Origin: Melastoma dodecandrum
Taxonomy: Eukaryota > Streptophyta > Magnoliopsida > Myrtales > Melastomataceae
Assembly: GCA_029817715.1 (NCBI GenBank)
Contig: JARUPY010000506.1
Span: forward strand, 186,001-250,000
DNA: 64,000 nucleotides
Reading direction: 5' to 3'
Below, piece by piece: positions 1 through 13,139 of the stretch (position 1 is its first letter; each line of letters opens with the position of its first letter). A program made the translations under genes and the position numbers. The notes beneath the pieces are model-generated. The model ran no database searches. It had not been told where the DNA came from and was given only the letters and a program-made list of their open reading frames with translations.

Positions 1-674
1 AAAATACATGAGATAATTTTGGAATTAACTGATGAGTAAGAATGATTACTTACCGGGCGTTATGTGGCCCGTTAATGTTGATCATTCGTGATGTCGAAAG
101 ATGACATTCCTTGATAATGATTTCCTCGTTATTTAACATGTAAAACAGGAAAAAGGAAGAGATGTGCAAAGCCTTTTATAATGGTTGAAATAAACTAAGC
201 ATTTTATAGCCCGTTGATGTCGATTCTCCGACATGTCCTCCTTGATTGTCGAACCCTCGATTGTTTACATGCAAAACACAAGATACAATGTGGTAGGGGC
301 ATGAGTAGTATTACTTATAATTGAACTAGATATAGTTAAAAAAAAACTTGTCTCCCCACTTTGAAGTACTTGAGCTGATTTTCGATACTTTTGAGAAAAC
401 TCATATTTCTAGTCACGTTTCCATGCAAACAAATGACAAAGAATAGTAGAGCATACAACATTGCTAGCAACATGCGCTACTCAGGCTATTTAGACTTTAC
501 ATTATTAAAATTCAATGGAGCGGTCATGTGAGCTCCTAAAAGGTTTGGCAAAAGAATGAATCATTTTATAGATTTTAAGGGATATATTCCATCGGAATAA
601 AAATATAATAATTAAAAGAAATAAATATAATCAGACTAATAATTATAAAAGAGGGATGATTAAATGAAAAGACT
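1..674. other. AT-rich spacer with an imperfect internal repeat
   Basis: No gene is visible. Two stretches, about 76-150 and 207-285, are imperfect direct copies: each begins with GCCCGTT, runs through a TGATGTCGA-type segment and ends in an ACATG(T/C)AAAACA motif. This could be a fragment of a longer repeat that starts before the window. Confidence 0.3.
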
Positions 675-1758
675 TTGCTCTCGTACAACCGTAGTCAAAG
701 TAACCGAATACATACCCAGAACGAGTTCCTCGATTCTTCTATTCCTTCTTGGCTCGTAAGAAACGGATCCGTCTCAGCTTGGGTCTCTCACGCCCTTCTT
801 CGCATCTCAGGGAACGGAGGCGCATGCGGGTTCTTTAGGCATGGGTTTTGGAGATTTGCGGAGTTCCGGATCTGGTCGGGGGTAGCCGGTTGTGGCTACG
901 ACCGTGTCTCAGTGGAGACTGGAGGGTCAGGGAGCCGTGCCCCAGGCTATTCCGCGACCGTGTTGTTGGGGACACCGAGAGGGGATGAGATGGACGCTCG
1001 TCGCCATAGCCCAATAGGAGTTGTCCGTCGGAGGTGCCGGCACCAGCGTTTGCAGATCCATCTCGAGGCGTGGTGGGAGGAGCGTTTCGAGGAAAGAGGA
1101 GAAGAAGGGGCCGGATGCGTCACGGAATCTGGGTCGGTCTTTGATGGGGCCGAGCAACGAGGGGGAAACACCTTGGTCGGGGCTGAGGAAGACGTTGGGG
1201 AGTGGGCTGGCCGAGAAAAGCCTTCGAGAAGTTGCCGTTCGTTGCTGCCGGATCCGGGAAGGAGGTAGGCTAGTCTCGGGACGACCGACTCCGGAGAGGG
1301 AAGCGTTGGAGGGACGACCGACGGGGTTGCCGTGGTTGGGGAATTTTGCCGGGTCTTAGGTGTCGTGGCCAAAAAGGGAGGCTGGTCTCCTTGGAGGAGA
1401 CCCGTTGGAGGAAACCCGTCGTCCGTGCGTGACGCATGGGTGGAGGGCTTGAGATTTGAGCAAGGACGAATAGGCACAATTGATAGGAGGAGGCGGAGGA
1501 CAAGAGCCCGAACCAGCCGCCAACGGTGGATGCCCAATGCGTGGGGTGCCGTCATGGGGATAAAGGGGGCGGTAGCATCGGCTTGAAGTATAGGCAGCTA
1601 GGATGAAGATCAACACCGTCGCTTCAGCGCATGGCGTTGTATATTTTCGGCCGACCAATTGTTCGGCCAGTTGAGTACCGGCGTTGGGGGAGGACCTCAT
1701 GTGGTCTGGGGACTCGGAGAGAGATGTTGTTGGTGCAGCCGGTTTGAGGCTGATTGTC
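675..1758. other. GC-rich unidentified block
   Basis: About 1.1 kb is clearly richer in G+C than its surroundings and stays open over 100-200 codons in several frames on both strands, as GC-rich DNA often does. The longest frames are 675-1268 (+) and 947-1555 (-). The - strand frame is rich in Pro, Ser and Arg. I recognise no domain. It lies directly downstream, on the - strand, of the decayed gypsy integrase region, so it may be the 3' part or LTR of that element, but I see no LTR pair. Confidence 0.3.
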
Positions 1759-3070
1759 TTATACTGGGATTGCGGCTAGTTGTTGACTGCTGTCGTGTGG
1801 AACCAATGCTGGTGTGATTGCCGCTTGGTATTGCTGGGAACGAGTGCAAGCTGAGAAAGAGCCCCGTTTAATGGAGCTAAAGCAGTTGTCGGCACGATAT
1901 ATAGAGGCCGCTGCAAACTGGTGCGGTTCGCTCAGGGAGTTCACTGTCGATCTTGGACGGTGGCTGAACTCTTCTTTCTCAACGAGGTGACGGGGGAATG
2001 GAATGTTGTTGATGGTCGGAACGGAGTTGGCCATCTGTCATCCTTGGTGTGGCGACGATTTTTTTTGGCAGCTTTGTTGCCAAAGGGCGAGATCTCCTCG
2101 AGGTTTTGGTGAAGGGGTTTTGATAGAGACGAGAGACAAGCTTTGGCTCCACTCCCCCGTCTGTCTCCTTAGAGGTTCCCCCTCGGAAGAAGCATAGAGG
2201 TTCTTATCCTCCTTTTTTTAATCCCGAGAAGATTATTTTGGCAGAGTTGCCAGCAATTCTTTTCATGGGTTTCTTTATAGGGAGGGTAGGCACCATCAAT
2301 TTTCTTTTCTTGTTGAAGTGAGGAAACGATTCGGCTGAGAATCGGGCTTTCGGCGGCTGATGTTGGTCTTAAAAGGCTTTCAAACAATCGGTCGGCAGGT
2401 ATTGGGGTGGAGCAAAAGCACCCCCCAAATGACGGCCTCGAAAGGAGTAAAACCGTGATGATGCGGCTGATTTGTCTGTACCACCTGTTGCGCCACAATT
2501 CTTTGGAGAAGGGAACCGAAACGGACGGCCGGTAATATCATATACTCTGTCTTCTCCTCTTAATTTTTGCCTCTACTTGCCCATAGGATTTGCTGCCTTG
2601 AACAATTGTTGGTGTATTGATTTATTTCTTGTCCATCATCACCAACTTGGGGATTGTGACCTAGTAATTCACACGAGTTCTGTTCTTCGCCCGTTTGGTG
2701 AGGCGTCCCATAAAGACCTGGTGGATGAAGTCATACCCTTCAGGCCGACGAGATTTTCAATAAAAGTCGGATGTTATTCTCTCGTGGGAGACTAGAGTGC
2801 GTCATTGGCCAAGGTTCCCCTCATATGTGGGAAATGGCTCGGTGTCCCTTTGGGGATTTATTTGTTTGGCGAGATCCCCTGATTTGTTTATCTTATCGTT
2901 GTGGGCCAATGAAGCCAGTGTTGTCCTGCCGATTTAACCCTTCTTTCATTGATCCGACGCTAGTCCTCGAGTTGAAGGACGTGACCAACAAACTGTGCAC
3001 TCGGCTCCTTCCCTTGCAGCTATTCATCGGCACTGGTAACAGTAAAATTCCGTTAATGTTATGTTAATGG
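1759..3070 (-). mobile_element. Decayed Ty3/gypsy integrase region
   Basis: Read on the - strand, broken frames give pieces resembling the Ty3/gypsy integrase core. Around 2800-2690 there is an EGYDFI...GRLTK-like stretch, where the family has a D-S-I-x-V-V-V-D-R-L-x-K motif. Near 2540-2480 there is a KELWR stretch, where the family has FWKELWRLQGT. Near 2460-2400 there is TPFEAV followed by a decayed product-entry region. Frameshifts and stops occur every 50-100 codons, so nothing is functional. The 1.76-2.0 kb part may be the chromodomain-proximal tail. Limits and LTRs were not found. Confidence 0.42.
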
Positions 3071-3442
3071 AAATTTGGGGGATCTACACTCAGTTCGCGT
3101 TTTGCGGAAATGGATGTCGCGGTGGCTGGGGACTGGGGTTCCGGCATCTGCCGAATTTAGGAAGGAGGACTGAACTTGTTACTGGTCCGGATGCGTTGCC
3201 TTTGTGACGGTGTCTGGGGTGACGAGATTCAGCCGGCTCCTTCGCGTCTAACGGCCGGTTGCCAGTCCAGTTGGGTTCAGTCACGCTGAAATACTTTGCT
3301 GTCGCTGACCCCGCAGATGCATATGAGTTACTCCCTTGGAAGAAATAAGCCTGATCCGTTTCATAAATAATTCAATCTTCTGCCAGCTCAATACTATTGA
3401 ACTTGATGCTATTGGTAAGTCAATGAGCAATTACTTTATGGC

Positions 3443-3496
3443 GGAGATAATATCTCCGACTGTGTGTCGGACATAAGGATCCCGACTGTGTGTCGG
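3443..3496. repeat. Three short hairpins in series
   Basis: GGAGATA-A-TATCTCC (3443-3457) is a perfect inverted repeat with a one-base centre. TCCGAC-tgtgt-GTCGGA (3455-3471) overlaps its end. A second copy, CCGAC-tgtgt-GTCGG, lies at 3482-3496. They sit in a gene-free stretch just before the truncated kinase remnant. They may be structural debris of a transposon end; no function can be assigned. Confidence 0.45.
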
Positions 3497-3689
3497 AGGA
3501 GAACGGGGAGATGGCGCCACTCGCGGTCGCACCTACTGCCGTTAACCCGGGCGGAGTAGTGGGTGAGGATATTCTACGATCATCCTCAGCAAACGGATGC
3601 CACGGTATGTTTATGAGAGTTGCCTTCCGCTGTTGACCGGTCAAATACGACCGAGGTTTCTAATGAAAAAGTTTGAAAAAATTATCAGG

Positions 3690-4506
3690 TCGTTTCTTGA
3701 AGACTCAAGGCTTCGCATCATCCACCGGGACCTAAAAGCCAATAACATATTGCTGGACGTTGACATGAATGCTAAGGTTTCGGATTTCGGAACAGCTAGA
3801 TTGTTCGAGATTGATCAAACTCAAGCTGACACGAGCCGGATCATGGGCACAAAGTCAGTATCCTAACCAGTTTAAACCATAATCGAATCAAAACAGTTTA
3901 TGCTGATTTTGTTGAATTTTGGTTTGCAGTGGATATATGGCACCCGAGTATGTACTTCTTGGAAATTATTCGCTCAAGTCAGATGTCTTTAGCTTCGGGG
4001 TCTTGGTCCTAGAAATCATGAGCGGTCAACGAAACCTCGTCGCTCGTACCGGACAACATACAGAGATGTTGATAACCGATGTAAGTTCCAATCTCCTGAG
4101 GTCTTACTCTTCAGGTTTTCCGGTGTTGTACCAATTCTTGAAACTGGACATTGCAGATTTGGACGAACTGGAGAGAAGGGAATATCTCGAGCATCGTCGA
4201 TCTGGCTGTGACTTCGGGTTATACTCCGAACATCCTGAGATGCATCCACATTGGTTTGCTGTGCGTCCAACAGCACGAGGCGATGAGGCCAACCATGGCT
4301 TCGGTTGTCCTCATGCTCAACAGTCAGTCAGTCACTCTCCCGGTGCCGAAAGGGCCGACGTTCTTGCTGAACATAAGCCCAATCAACCCCATCGATATCT
4401 CCTCCGGATTCGATAGCACCTCGAGTACCAGGCCAACCGCTCCGGGGACAATGCCAGCTCATTCTCCATCAACGACGCTTCCATTATGGATCCATATCCG
4501 AGATAG
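3690..4506 (+). pseudogene. 5'-truncated CRK kinase remnant (CRK-g subfamily)
   Basis: Only the last three exons of a CRK-type kinase remain. The exon 6 part runs from about 3690 to 3853 and keeps HRDLKANN and SDFGTARL. Exon 7 is 3930-4080 (GYMAPEY...LVLEI). Exon 8 starts at 4157. Intron positions and phases match the complete genes. Exon 7 is 151 nt, as in CRK-g at 59.7 kb, against 157 nt in CRK-a to -f, so it belongs to that subfamily. The first two DUF26 domains, the membrane segment and the kinase N-lobe are missing; homology stops abruptly just before the ...LEDSRLR segment. Near the C-terminus a small indel shifts the frame: the family ending MDPYPR-stop (4504-4506) is out of frame with the upstream part. 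It cannot make a receptor. Confidence 0.85.
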
Positions 4507-4553
4507 AGAATCGAGTGGGATGTTATCTTCAGAATTATTTATTTAGTCTAAGC

Positions 4554-4883
4554 TGTTGTACAGTAGACAACGCCAACTGTCCTAAAAGCTCGAATTGTTA
4601 GGTGGAAGCGTGCGATACTATAGATTTCCATTTTCAACACTCCCGGCCATTTTTTTGATACTCCCCGGCCATTTTTTTTTTGTGATTCCCTTGTTCAGGT
4701 GATTGGTGGGCTTCTGTGGCCTCTTCTCTATTTTTTAATTTTTTTGCAATTTTGCGCCTGGGGGCATAAACTCTCGACCTCTGGCTCTGATACCACTGTT
4801 GTACAGTAATCAAACGCCAACTATCCTAAAAGCTCGAACTGTTAGGTGGAAGTGTGCGATACTATATATTTTCATTTTCAACA
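4554..4883 (-). mobile_element. Complete TRIM retrotransposon (330 bp)
   Basis: Two direct terminal repeats of 86 and 87 bp (4554-4639 and 4797-4883) both start TGTTGTACAG and end TTTTCAACA. Between them are 157 bp without coding capacity. On the - strand the repeat at 4797-4883 is followed, after one base, by TGGTATCAGAGC (complement of 4784-4795), the classic primer-binding site for initiator-Met tRNA. A short G-rich tract (complement of about 4640-4650) precedes the other LTR. The flanks are TAAGC (4549-4553) and TAAGT (4884-4888), a near-perfect 5-bp target duplication. This is a terminal-repeat retrotransposon in miniature, which must be mobilised in trans. It inserted about 45 bp after the stop of the kinase remnant. 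Confidence 0.88.
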
Positions 4884-5989
4884 TAAGTAGCACCAGAAAA
4901 TAGGCGAAATAGTATGTTTTTATTCACATTTCAAAATAATTAAATAAAATATTATTTCAAATAGGCATTAATATTGTTTCATTCTAAAATATTGTTTAAA
5001 AAAGTCGACTATTTTCTTTTTTTTTAAATATTAGTTTAAATTAAATTGAACTTCCAAACAACAAGTATTGTCTTGCTCTAGTTTTTTATTTTATTTTAAG
5101 ACAATTAATTACAAGTTACTAATTACTACATCTATTTTAACTAAATATTGAAAATTAAATATTAACTACTCCAAACTAATGTTAAAAATCAGAATAGTAA
5201 AAAAAATGGGAAAGTTTTGTGGGAGTTTTTACTCCAATCTCCATCACAAAACATCCATTTTAAATACTCCAAATAAAAAAATACAATAGACAAGTCAATG
5301 GATGAATAGAGTTCAAACACGCAAACCGTGTTCTTTCTTTATTTATATATATGTGGTCGTGGAAAGAAGATAACGTAATTGAAGAAGATTCTTTACCTCA
5401 CAATTTTACTATTTTTTAAATAATCATGATGGAATAAAAACATATGTTGGAAAACTTAAGCAAAACCTAAAACTTCACGGATAAAAAATTGACCACAGTC
5501 CCATACATAAGCCTGGTACGCTATTCTTCTATAGTCATTTGGTTTCGGAGCGAGTCGGACTTATATAGTAGGCTTGATATTTGGGTCAATCCGATATTGC
5601 TAATGTGCTCTCCGAGTGCCGCAAATTATGTAATGATTCGTAGCGATATTGTTTATATCTTCAAAACTTCAAAATAAGAGACATTAGTTTTGTCATGACA
5701 ATAAGCATTGTCTCCATATCTTATCAAGGTTCGATAAAAACCATAGTTAAATAGTGCATTTGCAAAAAGCCTAAGATAAACATAAAAAGAAAATTCAAAC
5801 TATGTCGTTTTCTTGCAATATGAATATGCATCTCTTTTGAAAAAAAAATCAGATTTTTTGAAATGCCCGAAATTATTTAATGTAAATCGAAACAAAAATC
5901 AAACACGATATTTAATACGGAATGTATTAGAGTTTAATGAAAAGAGTAATCCAGAGTTAAATTGATTTTTTTATTTATATTACTATACA
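4884..5989. other. AT-rich spacer, no gene seen
   Basis: Strongly AT-rich DNA with poly-A/T runs and no open frame of coding character. No RNA gene, LTR or inverted repeat is recognised. Confidence 0.5.
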
Positions 5990-6260
5990 AGGCATGAATA
6001 TGTACGGTAGAGAGTCATCTAAACCCATTTTCAATTGCATGTTATATTCAAGCTGAATATTACTGATGACTTTTGGAAACGTAAAAATAAGAGTATGATT
6101 TGTTAATCCTAATTGAAATAATTCTTTAGAGTTTGTGACAATAATAAACTGAGATTTATTTTTTTTTCCCAAAGTGGGTTTTTTAGTAAATTAAAATCGA
6201 ATTGACTGGTCAAAAAAGAAGAAGAAAAAGAAAAGGGAGAGGGTTTTTGCCCTTATTATC
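5990..6260 (+). repeat. Copy of the CRK-g upstream region
   Basis: This segment aligns with 58930-59220, the region upstream of CRK-g. Both carry a GTCAT(C/T)TA...AAACCCA block, then AGCTGAATATTACT, a run with TTTGTGA(C/G)AATAA, the CCCAA(A/G)GTGGGTTTTTT motif, and TCTCCCATCTCCATC. It is probably the leftover promoter side of a CRK-g-like gene whose kinase end survives at 3.7-4.5 kb. Confidence 0.6.
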
Positions 6261-6830
6261 TCCCATCTCCATCACATACATTCATTGGACAACCTCAAAC
6301 AGGAAGAGCTCGAGAAGTCAGGCAAGTCTTCTGTTTGCTTTTTCCTTCTCTACTGTGTTGGAATATAGAAAGTCTTTGTATTAGTTAGGTAAAAAGTAAA
6401 CTCTTGACCACCTCTTGGTTTCTCTTCTGGAAAGTCTTCTGCTTCCGACTTACGCAACAACAACTTTTTTTCGTTAATTTTATCATGATTTTTTAATTTT
6501 TTATTAATTTTAACCAATTTTAATTTTTTTAATAAAAATCAAATAAAATATTAATATAATACGACAAGTGTATTATAATAATGGAGTTCCGACCTCTCGT
6601 TCGTTCACCTCACAATGTACTTGACTCATAACAGCAACGCCCAATAAAAGCATCATTCGGCCTTTATTGATTTTGCGTATTTTTAATAATATCAGCTACT
6701 ATCGTTCAACTTCTACTTTTAATTCTTATCTTCAAAGATAAATAGAATACGACCATTTATCGCATTCATTTCGTATAGTATGGTCTAACTCCATATTGAA
6801 GTTAGTCGAAATAAAATATTGATATAATTC

Positions 6831-6840
6831 GACACGTGTC
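6831..6840. promoter_or_regulatory. G-box palindrome GACACGTGTC
   Basis: A perfect 10-bp palindrome with the CACGTG core and an ACGTGTC (ABRE-type) half, 638 bp before the CRK-a ATG. The matching place in the first duplicate copy (6563-6572) reads GACAAGTGTA, so only this copy has the full site. bZIP and bHLH factors bind such cores; use here is inferred. Confidence 0.4.
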
Positions 6841-7003
6841 TTATAATAGTGAAGTTCCAACCTCTCGTTTCTTCACCTCACAATGTACTTTACCCGTAAT
6901 AGTAATACCTAATAAAGACATCATTCGACCTTCATTGATTTTACGTACTTTTAATAATAGCAGCTACTATTGCCCAACTTCGAACTCCAATTCTTATCGC
7001 GAC

Positions 7004-7015
7004 GAACACGTGTTC
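7004..7015. promoter_or_regulatory. Second G-box palindrome GAACACGTGTTC
   Basis: A perfect 12-bp palindrome around CACGTG, within the extra sequence of the second upstream copy and 463 bp before the CRK-a ATG. Two strong G-boxes 164 bp apart are unlikely in AT-rich DNA by chance, but regulation is inferred only. Confidence 0.4.
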
Positions 7016-7477
7016 CTTAAAGTGTGTCTAGTTTGCTGAATGAAAGAAACAACCAAATGGAATACGACCATTTATGGCATTACACTATACGTACTCGTTC
7101 TAGAGAAAACCCATTTCTAAAATACATGTTTCTGACTCGGTCAAAATTGTCTTTATCCACGCCAATCTCGATCATTCAATGACGAATTAAATAAACCGAA
7201 GGAAGTCTGATAACCTTAAACTATGTAAGAAAGAAACAACAAAACTTTGGGTTCATGAAAAGTCTAACATCTACGCAGAAGTACATTAAGAAAATCATTA
7301 CTTTGTGGAGATTAGAATTAATGTTCACATGCCGTGGAGATTTTTCAAGTCGAAAGCAAAGACCAAACGCATCACGCAATCAAATGATAAGATTTTGAGA
7401 TTAACAAGAGAGATTTGGATGAATTCATCATCTACTACTCCAAAACTCTGAGACGAACAAAAGAAAAGGGAAAGGAA

Positions 7478-10104
<2,627 letters not shown>

Positions 10105-10204
10105 AACCTCTCATGTTAACTTCGACCTATCATATCGATGGACAACAATATGGAGTTTTGTTACTTGGTCCACAAATCATTTAATAAAATATATATATTT
10201 TTTA

Positions 10205-10335
10205 TTTTTTGACTAATACCATAAATCGGCCAAAGAATAATATGGAAATCGATGTTTGAAAAATGGACTTCCTTTTGGGAGTTTGAAACTAAATTTCTCT
10301 GATAAAATTAGTACTTCAAACACTGATTTAAGAGT
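10205..10335 (+). repeat. Dispersed ~120-bp repeat in CRK 3' flanks
   Basis: Shares AATAATATGG, (G/A)TTTGAAACTAAATTT and (C)ACTTCAAACACT with 17212-17338 (after CRK-b) and, more distantly, with 12793-12905. The copies after CRK-a and CRK-b are positional equivalents in duplicated units. The third copy is independent and keeps better palindromes, which suggests an old MITE-like element. Confidence 0.5.
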
Positions 10336-10849
10336 ATTAATCGAGTAAACTTTCGGCATATTGCGTAACGTTGTAACGAAACTCTCACCTGCATACCTAC
10401 ATATACACATACACATATTGACACGTATTGGCTCTATATTTTGCTTCTATGTTTCCGCAAGATAATATATTTTTGATGCATTTCTTTTATGCGCCTAATT
10501 ACAATTTACAAACTCAATATTATAACTAGTAACTAAATAATGTACTAAAAAAATCGCTGAAATTAATGAGTTTTTTTTTTTTTGGGTAAAACTTTAGAAA
10601 GGAATGGTAAAATGTTGGTTGCACCTAAAAGTCAAAAAGTCAAAAGTCAATCCTCCTTGTGTTTTTTTTATATCTAGTTTAGTTTGGAAGAAAAAATACA
10701 GTGATTTAAGAGCTTAATTGCTTAAAATATTATTGTATTTAATTAAAAGATGAAGATCCGAGGATAATGAAATGAGGACATCCTTATCATGAAAAGTAAA
10801 ATAATAGAATAAAATAAAAGCGTAAAATTAGGCAAGTAGTTCAGTTTTA

Positions 10850-11396
10850 GTTTATTTGTTCCTTGAGAGTGGGAATTCAAAGCCTTCCTAGGATTTGTGG
10901 GATGATGCGGGATCGAAAGCGATTGACATCAGGAACTTCGATCCAATGATATAACTCTTGGTGTTGATATCGAGTTTTTCCAATGATCTTCTTCCTAGAA
11001 GCACTCTTCCATGTTCGATATCTCGCGGTGTGAGAGCTACCGGAATCCACCCATGGGAAGAGACGCAGCGGGGATGAACCAATGAACCCTTGATTGATGA
11101 GGCTTTCAGTGTCCGAGATAGTCTATACCTCTCGAGGGCGGAATAAGATGTCGTGGAGGAGAGCAAAGTCCCTGCCTAAGCCATCTTTGTGGTCCGAGGT
11201 CTCGGTCGTAGTATTGAATGTCCGTCCCACAAGAAGTCGCGATCAGAGAAGTAGATTCTAGTATGATAAAATCGCTGACGGATAAGATGTCGTACGCCAT
11301 CCCTCATGTTCTGCCTTAGCGCATGCACCTTCTGCAATCCAGCGTTGAAAAAAAAAAACATGAATAGGCCTGATTGCGAAGCCAAATTGTGGTTTC
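10850..11396. repeat. Duplicated block 1 downstream of CRK-a
   Basis: This block is repeated at about 18285-18985 downstream of CRK-b (shared: CCTTGAGAGTGGGAATTCAA, CAATGATCTTCTTCCTAGAA, GATGAGGCTTTC.GTGTCCGA, a CATGAATAGGCCTGATTGCG end). Frames on the - strand look mildly protein-like (10888-11166 contains GRVLLGRRSLEKL) but are broken in the other copy, and I recognise no family. It marks the 3' end of the CRK-a/CRK-b duplication unit. Homology ends at 11396, where unrelated retroelement sequence begins. Confidence 0.6.
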
Positions 11397-13085
11397 CTTA
11401 CGAAAAGACACGACAAGAATGGCTTCTTGCCAATGGGTCAGCAACTGGTTACTAAATTTAGAACAGATATTCACTTAGCTTCCTCAGACGATTCGCCAAC
11501 CACTCGTTGAACGCACAGAGGACACCAAGTCCATCTCACGACGATCAAGGTCACACTCAGCCCTTGACACTCTCACACATAGATTGCAAGAGATAAGAAC
11601 TAGGCGATCACTTAGCACCTTCCGCTCTCCGCCGATCCTCAAAGCTTCACTCAGATCACTTAGGTTTTGGATAATCACTCAGACCACACAGAATTAGTTG
11701 TTTTGTGTATAGAGATCGTCTAGTTTTAATAGGGAATGAAATAGATATTTTGTTTCCCAATTATCCGATTCCAGCAACCTGTGATCAGGTTCAGCGAACG
11801 TATGCTCAACGATCACAATGACCAAGAAGGAAAGGAATCTTTATCAACTTTAATTCGATTTGATGCAATCACCATCAGAATGATATATTAACATTATTTC
11901 AATCGTTAGCAAGGATGAATCAGCAATAACAATATTTCTTAATGACCGTAGGGATAAGATAGGAAATAATATATTGCTATAAATAGAGATTTTATTTTCA
12001 AATCTTTCTCAAATGTCACTATCTGATCCTCACGTGATTCTCTGAAATAGATAATTTGTAATTAATTATTAAATATGATAAAATCACAATAAACAGGTTG
12101 GAGTAATAATTATTCCTTCGTTTTGCTAATTGTAGTGCAGTAATGCAGTACAGCTTCGCTGTAATGTAGCAACACACTTCTCGAGTGGTACAACAACGCA
12201 TTTCTTACGCACATATCAGAATAATATATGAATGCCTTGCCTGATTTTGTGGAGAAGCTTCGGAGGTGTCCAGGTCTATTAAGACGATTTCAATTGATTG
12301 GTTTTCATAATATCAGTGGATCAGACCAATCTGAACGGATACTTCCTCAGCGGTCGCAAAACGGAGATGGAAAGTCCTCAAACGGTAACTTCCCTTATAT
12401 TGTTTCAAAATCTTTAATTGGAAAGACAATATTTTGATTTTGAGTTGCCTAATAAAAAGATTTGAAAAATTCTTAATTAATCCAATGTATTTAGACATCT
12501 CAATGTTTGATTTAAATATATTTCGAGATAATTCGAAATATATTGCAAAAGGAAATATTATTTCCAAATTTTCAGTGAGCAAGCGTAGCAAAACAGTAAT
12601 GACTTACAGTAGTGTAGCAACATATAGATCAGGCTCAGCAATCCTTTGCTCAAGCTCATTACTAAAGAGAAAGTGTTACAGCAGCACATTACTATGAATC
12701 TATAACATAGCTTCTCCAGCTCATCATCAAAACCAAGCTTAACAGTTAGTCTACAAATTATTTTACAAATAAGATTTTTTTTCAAAATTATTTGACTAAT
12801 GCCCTTAAATCGGTGTAACACCGATTTAGCCCAATAATAATATGGTGTGAGTTTGAAACCAAATTTTCCGGACAAAATCGGTGTTTTAAACACCGAGTTG
12901 GGACTTACATGTGTGAAAGAGATGTACATTTTGCTGTGGATCAATTCGATAAATCTGAGAAGCTATCTATATTTCCTTAGCCTTAGAAATAGATCCTTCT
13001 CTTCCGCCGTCTAAATTATTTTAAAATACTTTACACCTTTTATTCTTATTGTATCAACTCTCACAGAATTTAATTAACGTTAGTT
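11397..13085. other. Retroelement-like debris without coding sequence
   Basis: Sequence that interrupts the duplicated CRK unit exactly at 11396/11397. It is moderately AT-rich and contains stretches of LTR character, but I could not find a matching repeat pair or TG...CA ends. It leads into the gypsy reverse transcriptase remnant at 13.1 kb, so it may be part of the same insertion. Confidence 0.3.
12793..12905. repeat. Repeat copy with two perfect hairpins
   Basis: Contains AAATCGGTGT-A-ACACCGATTT (10-bp arms, one-base loop) and CGGTGTTT-T-AAACACCG about 60 bp later, with AATAATATGG and GAAACCAAATTTTCCGGACA between. Related to the repeats at 10205-10335 and 17212-17338. Self-complementary ends at both sides suggest a small MITE-like element. 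Confidence 0.5.
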
Positions 13086-13139
13086 TTGATTTTTTTTCAA
13101 TTTGATTTGCTTTTTATGTTTTTGACAATCGGCGTGGTG

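Larger units (their letters stand above)
6541..7095 (+). promoter_or_regulatory. Tandemly duplicated upstream block of CRK-a
   Basis: The segment 6541-6780 is repeated at 6809-7095. Both start AAATAAAATATT(A/G)ATATAAT, contain CCTCTCGTT(C/T)..TTCACCTCACAATGTACTT, and end with AATACGACCATTTAT. The second copy carries about 45 extra bases. The pair lies roughly 0.4-0.9 kb before the CRK-a start codon, so it is placed to act as promoter or enhancer DNA. No TATA box could be assigned with confidence. Confidence 0.6.

Noticed and set aside
7415..7477. Upstream in-frame start for CRK-a (21 extra residues)
   Set aside because: It would put a charged KTLRRTKEKGKE stretch ahead of the signal peptide. 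The start at 7478 gives a typical signal peptide and matches CRK-b.
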